64,000 bases of DNA from Aurantibacter aestuarii (GTDB taxonomy: Bacteria > Bacteroidota > Bacteroidia > Flavobacteriales > Flavobacteriaceae): contig NZ_PXOQ01000009.1 of NCBI RefSeq assembly GCF_003008425.1, positions 751,501 through 815,500 on the forward strand. Direction: 5' to 3'. The notes under the pieces were generated by a model. It did no database searches, was not told where the DNA came from, and was given only the letters and a program-made list of their open reading frames with translations. The first letter of the stretch is position 1, and each line of letters opens with the position of its first letter. Below, one piece after another: positions 1-9,180 of the stretch. A program made the translations under genes and the position numbers.

Positions 1-57
1 CGGTAATTGTGACACCTGATTAACTGCGTTTTCTAATAGTTTTGATGAAAATTCCAT
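1..57 (-). CDS. recR: Recombination mediator RecR, N-terminal fragment
   Basis: The reverse complement opens with ATG at 57 and reads MEFSSKLLENAVNQVSQLP before leaving the window. This matches the conserved N-terminus of RecR in flavobacteria (helix followed by the Leu-Pro-Gly-Ile-Gly helix-hairpin-helix, of which only Leu-Pro is inside). RecR acts with RecO and RecF to load RecA on gapped DNA. Only 19 codons are visible, so the zinc finger and Toprim domain cannot be checked. It is divergent from the symporter gene that follows. Confidence 0.8.
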   Translation of the reverse strand, partial: MEFSSKLLENAVNQVSQLP

Positions 58-62
58 ATGTA

Positions 63-70
63 CAAATTTA
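63..70 (-). promoter_or_regulatory. Candidate -7 box for recR
   Basis: On the minus strand this reads TAAATTTG, a match to the Bacteroidota -7 consensus TAnnTTTG. Transcription would be expected to begin about 5-7 bases downstream, almost at the recR ATG at 57, so the leader would be very short or absent. No clear -33 TTG was confirmed. Confidence 0.4.
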
Positions 71-145
71 CTACATTTAAATATGCTTATGAAATACAAA
101 TTATGATTTAAGATTTGTATTTTCGGCATACAAATTAAATTGAAA

Positions 146-1618
146 ATGACGCCACTTCAAATTATAGGTTTAATTGCTATATACTTTATTGTTTTAATAG
201 CTATCTCATATTTCACAGGAAAAGAAGACAGTAACGATGCCTTTTTTAAAGCTAATAAATCTGCTCCTTGGTATTTAGTTGCTTTTGGGATGATTGGCGC
301 ATCATTATCTGGAGTAACTTTCATATCGGTTCCTGGTGCAGTAGAAGCTAATCAGTTTGGGTACTTTCAGATTGTACTAGGCTATTTTGTAGGTTATCTG
401 GTAATTGCCTATGTACTTTTACCCATTTATTACAAACTTAATTTAACTTCTATTTATACTTATTTAAATGAGCGTTTTGGGAATACCAGCTATAAAACCG
501 GAGCTATTGCTTTTTTAATAAGTCGTGTGGTTGGTGCTTCATTTCGCTTGTTTTTAGTAGCAAAAGTGTTACAATTATTAGTGTTTGATCCATTAGAAAT
601 CCCGTTTACAATTACTGTTCTTATTACAATTGGTTTAATTTGGCTTTACACTTTTAAAGGCGGCATAAAAACCATCATTTTTACCGACACTTTACAAACC
701 CTTTTCATGCTTATTTCTGTTGTAGTTACTATTGTTTTTTTAGCCAATGCATTAGACTTAAATAGTTTTTCTCAGGTTTATACTACTGTATCGGAAAGTG
801 ACATGAGCAAAATTTTCTTTTTTGAAGATCATAATAATCCCCAGTTTTTTATAAAAAGTTTTTTAGCGGGAATGTTTATAACCATTACTATGACTGGTTT
901 GGATCAAGATATGATGCAAAAGAACTTGACCTGTAAAAACTTAAAAGAAGCTCAAAAAAACATGATTAGTTTTAGTTTTATTCTGGTTTTTGTGAACTTG
1001 CTATTCTTAGCTTTAGGTTTATTGCTAACGGTTTATGCTTCACAAAATGGTATTACCGCTACTAAAGACGATTTATTTCCAACCATAGCTATGCTTCCTG
1101 AAATTGGTGTGGTTACTTCTGCATTTTTTCTTTTGGGCCTAATTGCTGCTGCTTATAGTAGTGCAGATTCTGCTTTAGCTTCACTTACAACCTCTTTTTG
1201 CATAGATATTATAGATATAGAGACTAAAGAAGAACAAAAACGTAAACGTATTAGAAAACAAACTCACATAGGATTTAGCGTTTTACTGGCTTTAGTCATT
1301 ATTGCCTTTAATTTTATTTTTACCGATGTTTCTGTGATCTGGGAATTATTTAAAGCAGCAGGTTACACCTATGGACCATTATTAGGGTTATTTGCTTTTG
1401 GAATATTCACCAAAAAACACATTAAAGATAAATGGGTTTGGGTAATTGCATTAATTGCCCCAATAGTATCTTACATTTTAAATGCCAACTCTGAAATGCT
1501 ATTTAATGGCTATAAAATAGGGTTTGAAATATTAATTGTAAATGGTCTTTTCACGTTTATTGGTCTATTATTAATTGGTCAAAAAAAACAATCACCAATA
1601 GATATTACACCTAATTAA
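146..1618 (+). CDS. Sodium:solute symporter (SSS family)
   Basis: About 490 residues of almost entirely hydrophobic segments, consistent with the 12-13 helices of the sodium:solute symporter family in the inner membrane. Two family landmarks are visible: [13 protein letters not shown] near residue 172, and the Ser-rich [10 protein letters not shown] stretch near residue 338 that lines the second sodium site in SSS transporters. A TTG codon lies two codons upstream of the ATG chosen here (MTPLQIIG) and could also serve. The substrate cannot be read from the sequence; flavobacterial members beside recR are annotated only at family level. Its last four bases overlap the convergent CoA-binding gene. 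Confidence 0.88.
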   Translation: MTPLQIIGLIAIYFIVLIAISYFTGKEDSNDAFFKANKSAPWYLVAFGMIGASLSGVTFISVPGAVEANQFGYFQIVLGYFVGYLVIAYVLLPIYYKLNLTSIYTYLNERFGNTSYKTGAIAFLISRVVGASFRLFLVAKVLQLLVFDPLEIPFTITVLITIGLIWLYTFKGGIKTIIFTDTLQTLFMLISVVVTIVFLANALDLNSFSQVYTTVSESDMSKIFFFEDHNNPQFFIKSFLAGMFITITMTGLDQDMMQKNLTCKNLKEAQKNMISFSFILVFVNLLFLALGLLLTVYASQNGITATKDDLFPTIAMLPEIGVVTSAFFLLGLIAAAYSSADSALASLTTSFCIDIIDIETKEEQKRKRIRKQTHIGFSVLLALVIIAFNFIFTDVSVIWELFKAAGYTYGPLLGLFAFGIFTKKHIKDKWVWVIALIAPIVSYILNANSEMLFNGYKIGFEILIVNGLFTFIGLLLIGQKKQSPIDITPN

Positions 1619-1977
1619 TATTGTTGAGTAGCTAATAACACTAATGTACACGCCACCTCTACCTCTATATTTGCATTTTCTAAAATTTTATAAAATTCAA
1701 AATTTTCGGTTCCCGGATTAAAAATAACTCTTTTAGGACTTAAAGATATTATGTAGTCGTAATACTCTACCTGTCGTTTAGGATTTAAGTATAAGGTTAC
1801 GCTGTCAATATCTTCATAAGATTTAAGGTTTGTATTTATTTGTACATCTGCTACTTCTCCGTCACGCAGACCAATTGCAACAGTTTCTATATTTTTCCCT
1901 CTTAAAGCTTTAATAGCTCGGTTAGAATAGCGGTTTGGGTTTGTAGATGCGCCTATAACTAAAGTTTTCTTATTCAT
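1615..1977 (-). CDS. CoA-binding domain protein (YccU-like)
   Basis: A 120-residue protein that is a single Rossmann-type CoA_binding_2 domain. The N-terminus [19 protein letters not shown] has the GxSxxPxR-like nucleotide loop of the family, and the second half contains the conserved IFNPGTEN stretch that follows the second strand. Length equals the usual stand-alone form. Proteins of this family bind CoA or a related nucleotide; their physiological role is not established. It is convergent with the symporter gene and shares four bases with it. Confidence 0.85.
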   Translation of the reverse strand: MNKKTLVIGASTNPNRYSNRAIKALRGKNIETVAIGLRDGEVADVQINTNLKSYEDIDSVTLYLNPKRQVEYYDYIISLSPKRVIFNPGTENFEFYKILENANIEVEVACTLVLLATQQY

Positions 1978-2186
1978 AATTATTTTTTTCAGGTTAAATT
2001 TATTTAAGCTTTTTGAAAAGAACTTAAACAGAAACGTTAAATAATGTTAAAGTCTGATAATCAGAGTAATAAAATTCAAAAAACAGCGTCTTAATAGTAA
2101 CAACTTGAAATAATAAATATTACAGATCTTTTGAATTAGTCTTCTAAATAACCTGCTAAAAATTTAATTAACCAAGTGTTAATCGA

Positions 2187-2221
2187 AAAAAATCCGATAC
2201 AAGAGCTGTATCGGATTTTTT
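2187..2221 (-). terminator. Intrinsic terminator after fabH
   Basis: A perfect 14-base stem (AAAAAATCCGATAC at 2187-2200 with its complement at 2208-2221) with a 7-base loop, flanked by A and T runs so that it can work in both directions. It lies 24 bases beyond the stop of the ketosynthase gene on the minus strand. Confidence 0.85.
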
Positions 2222-2244
2222 AATTTATAAGTTTTTCTAAGGTT

Positions 2245-3255
2245 TTACCATTTTATAATTACACTTCCCCAGGTAAATCCAGAACCAAAAGCGGCTAAAA
2301 CCACATGGTCGCCTTCTTTAATTTTTCCTTCTTCCCAAGCTTCACATAAAGCAATTGGAATAGATGCTGCGGTAGTATTTCCATATTTCTGGATGTTATT
2401 AAACACTTGGTCATCGCTTAAATCAAACTTTTTCTGAATAAATTGTGCAATACGCAAGTTAGCTTGATGTGGAATAAGCATATCTATAGCTTCTTTTGCT
2501 AAATTATTTTTAGTTAAACCTTCCATAATGACTTCACTAAAACGAACTACTGCGTTTTTAAATACAAATTGTCCATTCATATGTGGATAATAACTTTCAT
2601 CTTCTGGATCATTATCGGCTAAAATATCGTTTACCCAACGTTTACCCATACCTGGAGCTACTAACACCAATTCTTCAGCATGTTCGCCTTCCGAATGTAA
2701 ATGCGTGCTTAAAATACCTTTACTGCTATCTTCTTCTCGTGTTAACACTGCTGCTCCTGCTCCATCACCAAAAATCACGCTAACACCTCTACCTCTAGTG
2801 GTTTTGTCTAAACCATGAGAATGTAACTCACTACCAATCACCAGAATATTTTTATACATCCCGGTTTTTATAAAGTTATCGGCAACAGAAATAGCGTAAA
2901 CAAAGCCAGAGCATTGGTTACGTACATCTAAAGCACCAACTGTTTTAATATTTAAAGCATGTTGTACTTGTACACCAGGACCAGGAAAATACATATCTGG
3001 ACTTAAAGTTGCAAATATGATAAAATCGATATCATCCTTATCTAATCCAGAACGTTCAATAGCCTGTTTTGCGGCTTTAACACCCATAGTGGCTGTTGTA
3101 TCTCCGCTACCTTCTTTTACCCAACGACGTTCTTTAATACCTGTTCTTTCGGTAATCCACTCGTCATTAGTATCCATAAGTTTCGATAAATCTTCATTGG
3201 TAACCACATTGTCTGGCACATATTTACCTAAACCTATAATTTTTGAATTGTACAT
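2245..3255 (-). CDS. fabH: Beta-ketoacyl-ACP synthase III (FabH family)
   Basis: 336 residues with the full thiolase-fold catalytic triad: Cys115 in DVRNQCSGF, His263 in IPHQANLRIAQ and Asn293 in YGNTTAASIP, plus the GDGAGAAV glycine loop near 163-170 and the C-terminal AFGSGFTWG. Known FabH enzymes condense an acyl-CoA primer with malonyl-ACP to start fatty acid synthesis in the cytosol. The gene stands alone, not in the usual rpmF-plsX-fabH operon, so it may be a second copy with a different primer preference or a role in another acyl product; this is inference. It is bounded by its own terminator and diverges from htpG. Confidence 0.88.
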   Translation of the reverse strand: MYNSKIIGLGKYVPDNVVTNEDLSKLMDTNDEWITERTGIKERRWVKEGSGDTTATMGVKAAKQAIERSGLDKDDIDFIIFATLSPDMYFPGPGVQVQHALNIKTVGALDVRNQCSGFVYAISVADNFIKTGMYKNILVIGSELHSHGLDKTTRGRGVSVIFGDGAGAAVLTREEDSSKGILSTHLHSEGEHAEELVLVAPGMGKRWVNDILADNDPEDESYYPHMNGQFVFKNAVVRFSEVIMEGLTKNNLAKEAIDMLIPHQANLRIAQFIQKKFDLSDDQVFNNIQKYGNTTAASIPIALCEAWEEGKIKEGDHVVLAAFGSGFTWGSVIIKW

Positions 3256-3354
3256 AGTTCTCTTAAAATATTAGTCTAACGAAATTAGCTATTTAATACA
3301 TAGCTCTTAAGATTTCAGTCTACATTTACTATGCGTGCATAATTCCTATAAAAA

Positions 3355-3398
3355 TGTCACTTTGTCACTTCTTCGCTATTGGCATTTTTGTTGTCACT
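3355..3398 (+). promoter_or_regulatory. Sigma-54-like promoter with TGTCACT repeats before htpG
   Basis: Two perfect tandem copies of TGTCACTT (3355-3362 and 3363-3370) are followed by TTGGCA and, at the spacing expected for a -24/-12 element, TTGT (GG at 3381-3382, G of the -12 element at 3393). The canonical -12 GC is GT here. A third TGTCACT (3392-3398) overlaps the -12 part. The start codon of htpG is 79 bases further on. Sigma-54-type control is a suggestion only. Confidence 0.4.
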
Positions 3399-3477
3399 CT
3401 CATAAACAGAATAAAATTAATTTAACAACAACAGTATCTTGCAAACGCAGGATTACTTATAAAAACAAATACGTATT

Positions 3478-5394
3478 ATGGCACAAGGAAAAATTAATGT
3501 ATCTGTAGAAAACATTTTCCCTTTAATTAAAAAGTTTCTTTACAGTGATCACGAAATATTTTTACGTGAGCTAATTAGTAATGGTACGGACGCTACCTTA
3601 AAATTAAAACATTTAACTACTATTGGTGAAAGTAAAGCCGAATATGGCAACCCAATCATTGAGGTTAAAATAGATAAAGAAGGTAAAAAACTTCATATCA
3701 TAGACCAAGGATTAGGTATGACGGCTGAAGAAGTTGAAAAATACATTAATCAGGTTGCTTTTTCTGGAGCTGAAGAATTTTTAGATAAGTATAAAGATTC
3801 CGCTAAAGATTCTGGAATTATTGGACATTTTGGTTTAGGTTTTTACTCGGCATTTATGGTGGCTGAAAAAGTAGAAATCATTACAAAATCTCATAAAGAA
3901 GGTACAAAAGCCGCACATTGGACTTGCGATGGCTCTCCTGAATTTACTTTAGAAGAAGCCGATAAAACCGATAGAGGTACAGAAATTATTTTACACATTG
4001 CTGAAGATTCTACCGAGTTTTTAGAAGAAGCACGTATACGTGAGCTTTTAACTAAGTACAATAAGTTTATGCCTGTTCCAATTAAGTTTGGAACTAAAGA
4101 AATAAACGATCCAGAGCACGAACCAGCTACAATAACAGATAAAGACGGAAAGGAAACTAAAGAACCGCACCGTAAAATCACTGTAGATAATATTATAAAC
4201 AACCCTAATCCTGCGTGGACTAAGCAACCAACAGAATTAGAAGGCGAAGATTACACCAATTTTTACCGCGAATTGTACCCAATGCAATTTGAGGAGCCAT
4301 TATTCAATATTCATTTAAATGTGGATTATCCGTTTAATTTGACGGGGATTTTATATTTCCCTAAGATGACAAACGATATGAATATGCAGAAAGATAAAAT
4401 TCAGCTATACCAAAATCAAGTATTTGTTACCGACAATGTAGAAGGCATTGTTCCAGAATTTTTAACTATGCTTCGTGGTGTTATTGATTCTCCAGATATT
4501 CCTTTAAACGTATCTCGTTCTTACTTACAGGCAGATGGCGCTGTTAAAAAGATTTCATCTTACATTACTCGTAAGGTTGCCGATAAATTAAAGTTGTTAT
4601 TTAATAATAGCCGTGAAGATTTTGAAGCGAAATGGAACGATATTAAAATTGTAATTGAGTACGGAATGCTTTCCGAAGAAAAATTCTTTGAAAAAGCTGA
4701 TGCATTTGCATTATATCCAACCGTAGATGACACTTATTTTACTTACGAAGAATTAATTAATAAAATTAAAGCCAACCAAACCGATAAGGATGGCAAAACA
4801 ATTATTCTTTATGCTAGCAATAAAGATGAGCAACACAGCTATATAGAAGCTGCTAAAGCTAAAGGTTATGAAGTGTTATTATTAGATTCTCCAATTGTAT
4901 CGCACTTAATGCAAAAATTAGAAAGTACTAAAGAAAATATTTCTTTTGCACGTGTAGATGCAGACCATATAGACAAGTTAATTGCTAAAGACGAAACCAA
5001 AGTTTCTAAGTTAGATGAAGAACAAACTAAAGCTTTAGAAGAGGTTTTAAAAGCAGCTATTCCACAAGAAAAGTTTATGGTGCAACTAGAATCTATGGAT
5101 AGTGATGCTACACCATTTATGATTACACAACCAGAATTTATGCGTCGTATGAAAGAGATGCAAGCATCTGGCGGCGGTGGTGGTATGTTTGGAATGGGTA
5201 ACATGCCAGAAATGTATAATCTTGTGGTGAATACCAATTCTGAACTAGTAAGTGAAATTTTAAATACTACAGAAAAAGAAAATCAGGAGCGTTTAATTAA
5301 CCAAAGTTTAGATTTAGCACGTTTAAGTCAAGGATTGCTTAAAGGTAAAGAGTTAAGCGACTTTGTAAAACGCAGTTATGAGTTATTAAAATAA
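3478..5394 (+). CDS. htpG: Molecular chaperone HtpG (Hsp90)
   Basis: 638 residues, the normal size for bacterial Hsp90. The N-terminal GHKL ATPase domain shows RELISNGTDA (catalytic Glu31, Mg-binding Asn35), DQGLGMT and GHFGLGFYSAF; the middle domain follows from about residue 235 and contains the conserved VSRSYLQAD; the C-terminal dimerisation region carries a glycine-rich GGGGGMFGMG stretch near 562-571 before the last helices. HtpG assists folding of cytosolic clients under stress with DnaK. A monocistronic unit: it has its own upstream regulatory repeat region and a strong terminator downstream. Confidence 0.96.
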   Translation: MAQGKINVSVENIFPLIKKFLYSDHEIFLRELISNGTDATLKLKHLTTIGESKAEYGNPIIEVKIDKEGKKLHIIDQGLGMTAEEVEKYINQVAFSGAEEFLDKYKDSAKDSGIIGHFGLGFYSAFMVAEKVEIITKSHKEGTKAAHWTCDGSPEFTLEEADKTDRGTEIILHIAEDSTEFLEEARIRELLTKYNKFMPVPIKFGTKEINDPEHEPATITDKDGKETKEPHRKITVDNIINNPNPAWTKQPTELEGEDYTNFYRELYPMQFEEPLFNIHLNVDYPFNLTGILYFPKMTNDMNMQKDKIQLYQNQVFVTDNVEGIVPEFLTMLRGVIDSPDIPLNVSRSYLQADGAVKKISSYITRKVADKLKLLFNNSREDFEAKWNDIKIVIEYGMLSEEKFFEKADAFALYPTVDDTYFTYEELINKIKANQTDKDGKTIILYASNKDEQHSYIEAAKAKGYEVLLLDSPIVSHLMQKLESTKENISFARVDADHIDKLIAKDETKVSKLDEEQTKALEEVLKAAIPQEKFMVQLESMDSDATPFMITQPEFMRRMKEMQASGGGGGMFGMGNMPEMYNLVVNTNSELVSEILNTTEKENQERLINQSLDLARLSQGLLKGKELSDFVKRSYELLK

Positions 5395-5416
5395 TTATAA
5401 GAACACCATAGTTTTT

Positions 5417-5450
5417 AAAAAGCCATTTCATTGAGTTGAAATGGCTTTTT
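5417..5450 (+). terminator. Intrinsic terminator after htpG
   Basis: AAAAAGCCATTTCA (5417-5430) pairs perfectly with TGAAATGGCTTTTT (5437-5450) around a 6-base loop, followed by further T residues, 22 bases after the htpG stop codon. Confidence 0.9.
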
Positions 5451-5500
5451 CTTTATATAACTTCATCTTATAAAAATTAAGCATATCGTAATTTAACTAC

Positions 5501-5508
5501 TATCTTTG
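5501..5508 (+). promoter_or_regulatory. Candidate -7 box for the radical SAM gene
   Basis: TATCTTTG fits the Bacteroidota TAnnTTTG -7 consensus. A transcript starting about six bases later would begin at or just before the TTG at 5516 and leaves a short leader to the GTG at 5528, which favours the GTG as the start codon. Confidence 0.5.
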
Positions 5509-5527
5509 TTTAAAATTGTTTTTTATA

Positions 5528-7717
5528 GTGAAAGACTTGCTTCTTATAACGCCTCCATTTACTCAGTTAAATACACCATATCCGGCAACTGCTTATTTAA
5601 AAGGCTTTTTAAATACTAAAAACATTTCGGCATACCAAATGGATTTAGGTATTGAAGTTATTTTAGAGCTATTCACTAAAAAAACCTTTGAAAACGTTTT
5701 TAAAATTGCTTTCGAGAAAAATACCATAAGCTCAGAAAATGCGCAGCGTATTTATACTTTAAGGCATGAGTATTTAAAACCGCTTAATCAGGTTATTGCT
5801 TTTTTACAAGGCAAAAACCCCACATTTGCCAGACAAATTTGTACCGATAATTTTTTACCCAGAGCATCACGTTTTGAGCAGTTAGACGATATGGATTGGG
5901 CTTTTGGATCTATGGGATTACAGGATAAAGCCAAACATTTAGCTACGCTTTTATTAGAAGATTTATCAGATTTTATTAAAGAATGTATCGATGAGAATTT
6001 CGGGTTTTCCCGATATGCAGAACGCTTAGGACAAAGCGCCAATGCGTTTGACGATTTATATAACACACTTCAACAGGATTATACCTTTATAGATAAGATT
6101 AGTATTCAACTTCTGGAACATCAGCTACAACAAACACAACCCAAATTAGTATGTATTTCTGTACCATTTCCTGGTAATTTATATAGCGCGTTTCGTTGTG
6201 CGCAATACATAAAAGCGAACTACCCAAATATTAAAATCTCTTTAGGTGGCGGTTTTCCAAATACCGAATTGCGTGATCTTACTGAAACGCGTGTATTTGA
6301 ATTTTTTGATTTTATTACCTTAGATGATGGCGAACTACCTATAGAATTATTATACCAACATATCACGTCTAACTCAGTCGAAACAACCTTAAAACGTACA
6401 TTTCTTAAAGAAAATAACGAAGTTGTTTATAAAAATAATAGCCCAAAAGCCGATTATAAACAAGCCGACATTGGCACGCCAGACTATTCCGATTTAAAAC
6501 TCGACCAATATATTTCGGTTATAGAAATTGCCAATCCCATGCACAGTTTATGGAGCGATGGTCGCTGGAATAAACTTACTATGGCACATGGCTGTTATTG
6601 GGGAAAATGCACATTTTGCGATATCAGTTTAGACTATATCAAAATTTATGAACCCATTGCTGCTAAATTATTGGTGGATCGCATGGAGCAATTAATTGCA
6701 CAAACTGGCGAAAATGGTTTTCATTTTGTAGATGAAGCCGCTCCTCCAGCATTAATGAAAGCCTTAGCATTAGAGATTTTAAAACGTGAATTGGTGGTTA
6801 CTTGGTGGACAAATATTCGTTTTGAAAAAAACTTTACCCAAGATTTATGTTTGTTATTAAAAGCTTCTGGTTGTATTGCAGTTTCTGGCGGACTCGAAGT
6901 TGCTTCCGACCGATTATTACAACTTATAGATAAAGGCGTAAGTGTAGAACAAGTCGCACAAGTAACCAGACATTTTACCGTAGCGAATATTATGGTTCAC
7001 TCGTATTTAATGTATGGCTATCCCACACAAACCGAACAAGAAACTATAGATAGTCTGGAAATGGTGCGACAGTTATTCGAGCTTGGTATTATCCAATCCG
7101 GATTCTGGCACCAATTTGCATTAACCACACATAGTCCAATTGGCAAAAACCCAGATGCTTATGGTGTTACGCCACATTATAAAGACATTAGCTTTGCTAA
7201 TAACGATGTAGATTTTAGCGACCAAACTGGTATAGACCATAGTAAATTTAGTTACGGATTAAAAAAATCTTTATTTAATTACATGCACGGTATTGGTTTT
7301 GATTTGGATTTGCAGGATTGGTTCGATTTTAAAATACCAAGAACTACTATTACACCATTTTATATTGAAGATTGCCTAGCGGAACAACCTCAGTTTCAAA
7401 TGAAACCAAACGCCAAAATAATTTGGTTAGGTCATGAGCCATTAGTTGAAAGATTTACCAAAACAAAAAAAGGCTTTACTAACCAATTGGTTTCTTTACA
7501 ATTTCATGATAAATTAGAACGACTAGACATTACTTTAAATGAAGCTGAAGGTTTATGGTTGGTAAATCAATTAGAAGCACTTCAACCAACCAACCAAAAA
7601 TTAATAACGTTTGCTCAGTTAAAAGCAGACTTTGAAACCCAATTTGAAAATTTTGAATTATTCTGGTTTTCTAAACCTATTTTGGAATTGCAAGAATTTG
7701 GTTTATTAAGCGTATAA
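5528..7717 (+). CDS. B12-binding domain radical SAM protein
   Basis: About 729 residues from a GTG start (KDLLLITPPF), preferred over the TTG four codons upstream because of the promoter position and the typical LLLITPP first strand of the cobalamin-binding domain. The N-terminal half is the Rossmann-like B12-binding region, with LGGGFPN at about 235. The radical SAM core begins with HGCYWGKCTFC: cysteines at about 356, 361 and 364, a CX4CX2C spacing instead of the usual CX3CX2C. Later motifs include GGLEVASDRLL, matching the SAM-binding GxE region. Reaction and substrate are unknown. The pseudouridine synthase gene follows 59 bases or less downstream and is probably cotranscribed. Confidence 0.85.
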   Translation: MKDLLLITPPFTQLNTPYPATAYLKGFLNTKNISAYQMDLGIEVILELFTKKTFENVFKIAFEKNTISSENAQRIYTLRHEYLKPLNQVIAFLQGKNPTFARQICTDNFLPRASRFEQLDDMDWAFGSMGLQDKAKHLATLLLEDLSDFIKECIDENFGFSRYAERLGQSANAFDDLYNTLQQDYTFIDKISIQLLEHQLQQTQPKLVCISVPFPGNLYSAFRCAQYIKANYPNIKISLGGGFPNTELRDLTETRVFEFFDFITLDDGELPIELLYQHITSNSVETTLKRTFLKENNEVVYKNNSPKADYKQADIGTPDYSDLKLDQYISVIEIANPMHSLWSDGRWNKLTMAHGCYWGKCTFCDISLDYIKIYEPIAAKLLVDRMEQLIAQTGENGFHFVDEAAPPALMKALALEILKRELVVTWWTNIRFEKNFTQDLCLLLKASGCIAVSGGLEVASDRLLQLIDKGVSVEQVAQVTRHFTVANIMVHSYLMYGYPTQTEQETIDSLEMVRQLFELGIIQSGFWHQFALTTHSPIGKNPDAYGVTPHYKDISFANNDVDFSDQTGIDHSKFSYGLKKSLFNYMHGIGFDLDLQDWFDFKIPRTTITPFYIEDCLAEQPQFQMKPNAKIIWLGHEPLVERFTKTKKGFTNQLVSLQFHDKLERLDITLNEAEGLWLVNQLEALQPTNQKLITFAQLKADFETQFENFELFWFSKPILELQEFGLLSV

Positions 7718-7776
7718 ATATATATCTTATTAAAACACAAACACATATTGCCACACCACAAAATCTGCCAAAAAGG

Positions 7777-8595
7777 TTGCAGGACTATGGTGTTGGTATT
7801 TTTGAGTTGGCTTTTACCAAATCGGCATTAAAAAAAGCCATAAAAAAAGGTTTAATTACCGTTAATGGGCAAATAGCTACCACAGCAACCTATATTTATG
7901 GAGGCGAAAACATTACACTTACAGCATTAGAACCTACAACACAGAAAAAGCAATTTATACAAAACCTAGATGTTGTTTTTGAGGACGATTATTTAGCCGT
8001 AATTAGAAAACCCGCAGGACTTTTAGTAAGTGGCAACAAATTTAAAACCGTTACCAACGCTTTAGAGCAAAACTTAAACCGAAGCACACAACCTGATGCG
8101 ACCAAACCACAACCTGTACATCGTTTAGATTATGCCACTACAGGTGTGTTGTTAATTGGTAAAACCAAGCAAAGTATTATTGCTTTAAATACACTTTTTA
8201 AAACCAAAAACATTCAAAAAAACTATTATGCCATTACCATTGGTAACATGCCAAAAGAAGGTATAATTGCTTCTGATATAGATGGCAAAAAAGCCATTTC
8301 TCATTATAATATTTTAGACCGTGTTAATTCGGAACGTTTTAAGCTTTTAAATCTTGTAAACTTAGCTCCAGAAACTGGACGAAAGCACCAACTCCGCAAA
8401 CACTGTGCAGAACTAGGCAATCCCATTTTAGGCGATAAAGATTATGGCTTACCACATTTAATTTTAAACGGAAAAGGTATGTATTTACATGCCTATAGTT
8501 TAGAATTTATTCATCCATTTACTAAAGCATTAGTAACCATAAAAGATGAATTGCCTCTACGGTTTAGGAAGGTTTTTAAAAATAACGTTGTTTGA
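7777..8595 (+). CDS. RluA-family RNA pseudouridine synthase
   Basis: From the TTG shown, 272 residues. An N-terminal S4-like RNA-binding segment (SALKKAIKKGLITVNGQ) precedes the catalytic domain, whose motif VHRLDYATTG places the nucleophilic aspartate at residue 118; ETGRKHQLRKH and DKDYG complete the RluA pattern. Such enzymes isomerise uridines in rRNA or tRNA. The frame stays open upstream and reads ATPQNLPKRLQDYGVG, which looks like genuine protein, but contains no ATG, GTG or TTG in the intergenic part; an ATT at 7729 or 7747 could be the true start. It lies directly after the radical SAM gene. Confidence 0.85.
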   Translation: MQDYGVGIFELAFTKSALKKAIKKGLITVNGQIATTATYIYGGENITLTALEPTTQKKQFIQNLDVVFEDDYLAVIRKPAGLLVSGNKFKTVTNALEQNLNRSTQPDATKPQPVHRLDYATTGVLLIGKTKQSIIALNTLFKTKNIQKNYYAITIGNMPKEGIIASDIDGKKAISHYNILDRVNSERFKLLNLVNLAPETGRKHQLRKHCAELGNPILGDKDYGLPHLILNGKGMYLHAYSLEFIHPFTKALVTIKDELPLRFRKVFKNNVV

Positions 8596-8611
8596 GTTTG
8601 TCATTTTTTTA

Positions 8612-8628
8612 GTCTAACTTCGTTTAAC
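8612..8628 (+). repeat. Left repeat of the cassette-like unit
   Basis: GTCTAAC and CGTTTAAC occur two bases apart. Their reverse complements, GTTAGAC (9275-9281) and GTTAAACG-type sequence (9311-9318), reappear after the hypothetical gene. RYYYAAC and GTTRRRY are the core forms seen in integron attC sites, but no integrase is in the window, so only the inverted-repeat arrangement is claimed. Confidence 0.4.
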
Positions 8629-8687
8629 ATCAGAACTAAAAAATTAAAACGATTTCATATCAAGTCGTTGTGTGTAATTTGAGAATA

Positions 8688-9179
8688 ATGAATAATTTAT
8701 TAACTATATTTTTCGGAATATTTCTATCTACTACTGTTTATGGACAAGTAGATAGCTTAAAGCTTAGAAAACTTGAAATAAAAACACACAAAATTGATTC
8801 AATCTCAACAGAAACAAAAGAAATAAAAAAAATCACTGTTGATTCTGTTAAAGTTCAAATCTATGATCTTGGTGATAAAATAAAGACTATAAATTTCTTC
8901 TCGAATAGTCAATTAATAATTAATTACTATTTTGAAAATAACGAGTTAATTTCAATTAAGACCGAAGAAAAAAGTCCGATTTTAACAGATTTGTCATCCT
9001 TTACTGAATTTTATTTTGAGAACGAGAAATTAATAGGCGAGAATTATTACCGTACTGTTCGTGCATGTCTGGGGATTTCAGCCGCTACTGATTACGAATT
9101 ATATGGTTATAACCCTTTATTTACAAAAGAGTTTTTAATTGAATTTAATAAAAAAACGTTGCGGAAAATATTAGAATAA
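8688..9179 (+). CDS. Hypothetical exported protein in a cassette-like unit
   Basis: Unrecognised protein of about 163 residues. The ATG at 8688 is chosen because it starts a clean signal peptide (NNLLTIFFGIFLSTTVYGQ); a GTG six codons upstream would spoil it. The mature part is Lys/Glu-rich with alternating short strands and contains no known motif. The gene sits alone between the pseudouridine synthase and the 3' side of mazG, and is flanked on both sides by related inverted repeats and a hairpin-rich downstream region. In flavobacterial genomes small orphan genes are often found in such settings; this makes acquisition as a single-gene unit plausible, though not shown. Confidence 0.65.
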   Translation: MNNLLTIFFGIFLSTTVYGQVDSLKLRKLEIKTHKIDSISTETKEIKKITVDSVKVQIYDLGDKIKTINFFSNSQLIINYYFENNELISIKTEEKSPILTDLSSFTEFYFENEKLIGENYYRTVRACLGISAATDYELYGYNPLFTKEFLIEFNKKTLRKILE

Positions 9180-9180
9180 A

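Noticed and set aside
2583-3274. Plus-strand reading frames inside fabH
   Set aside because: They are mirror frames of a gene with a full catalytic triad and show no independent motif.
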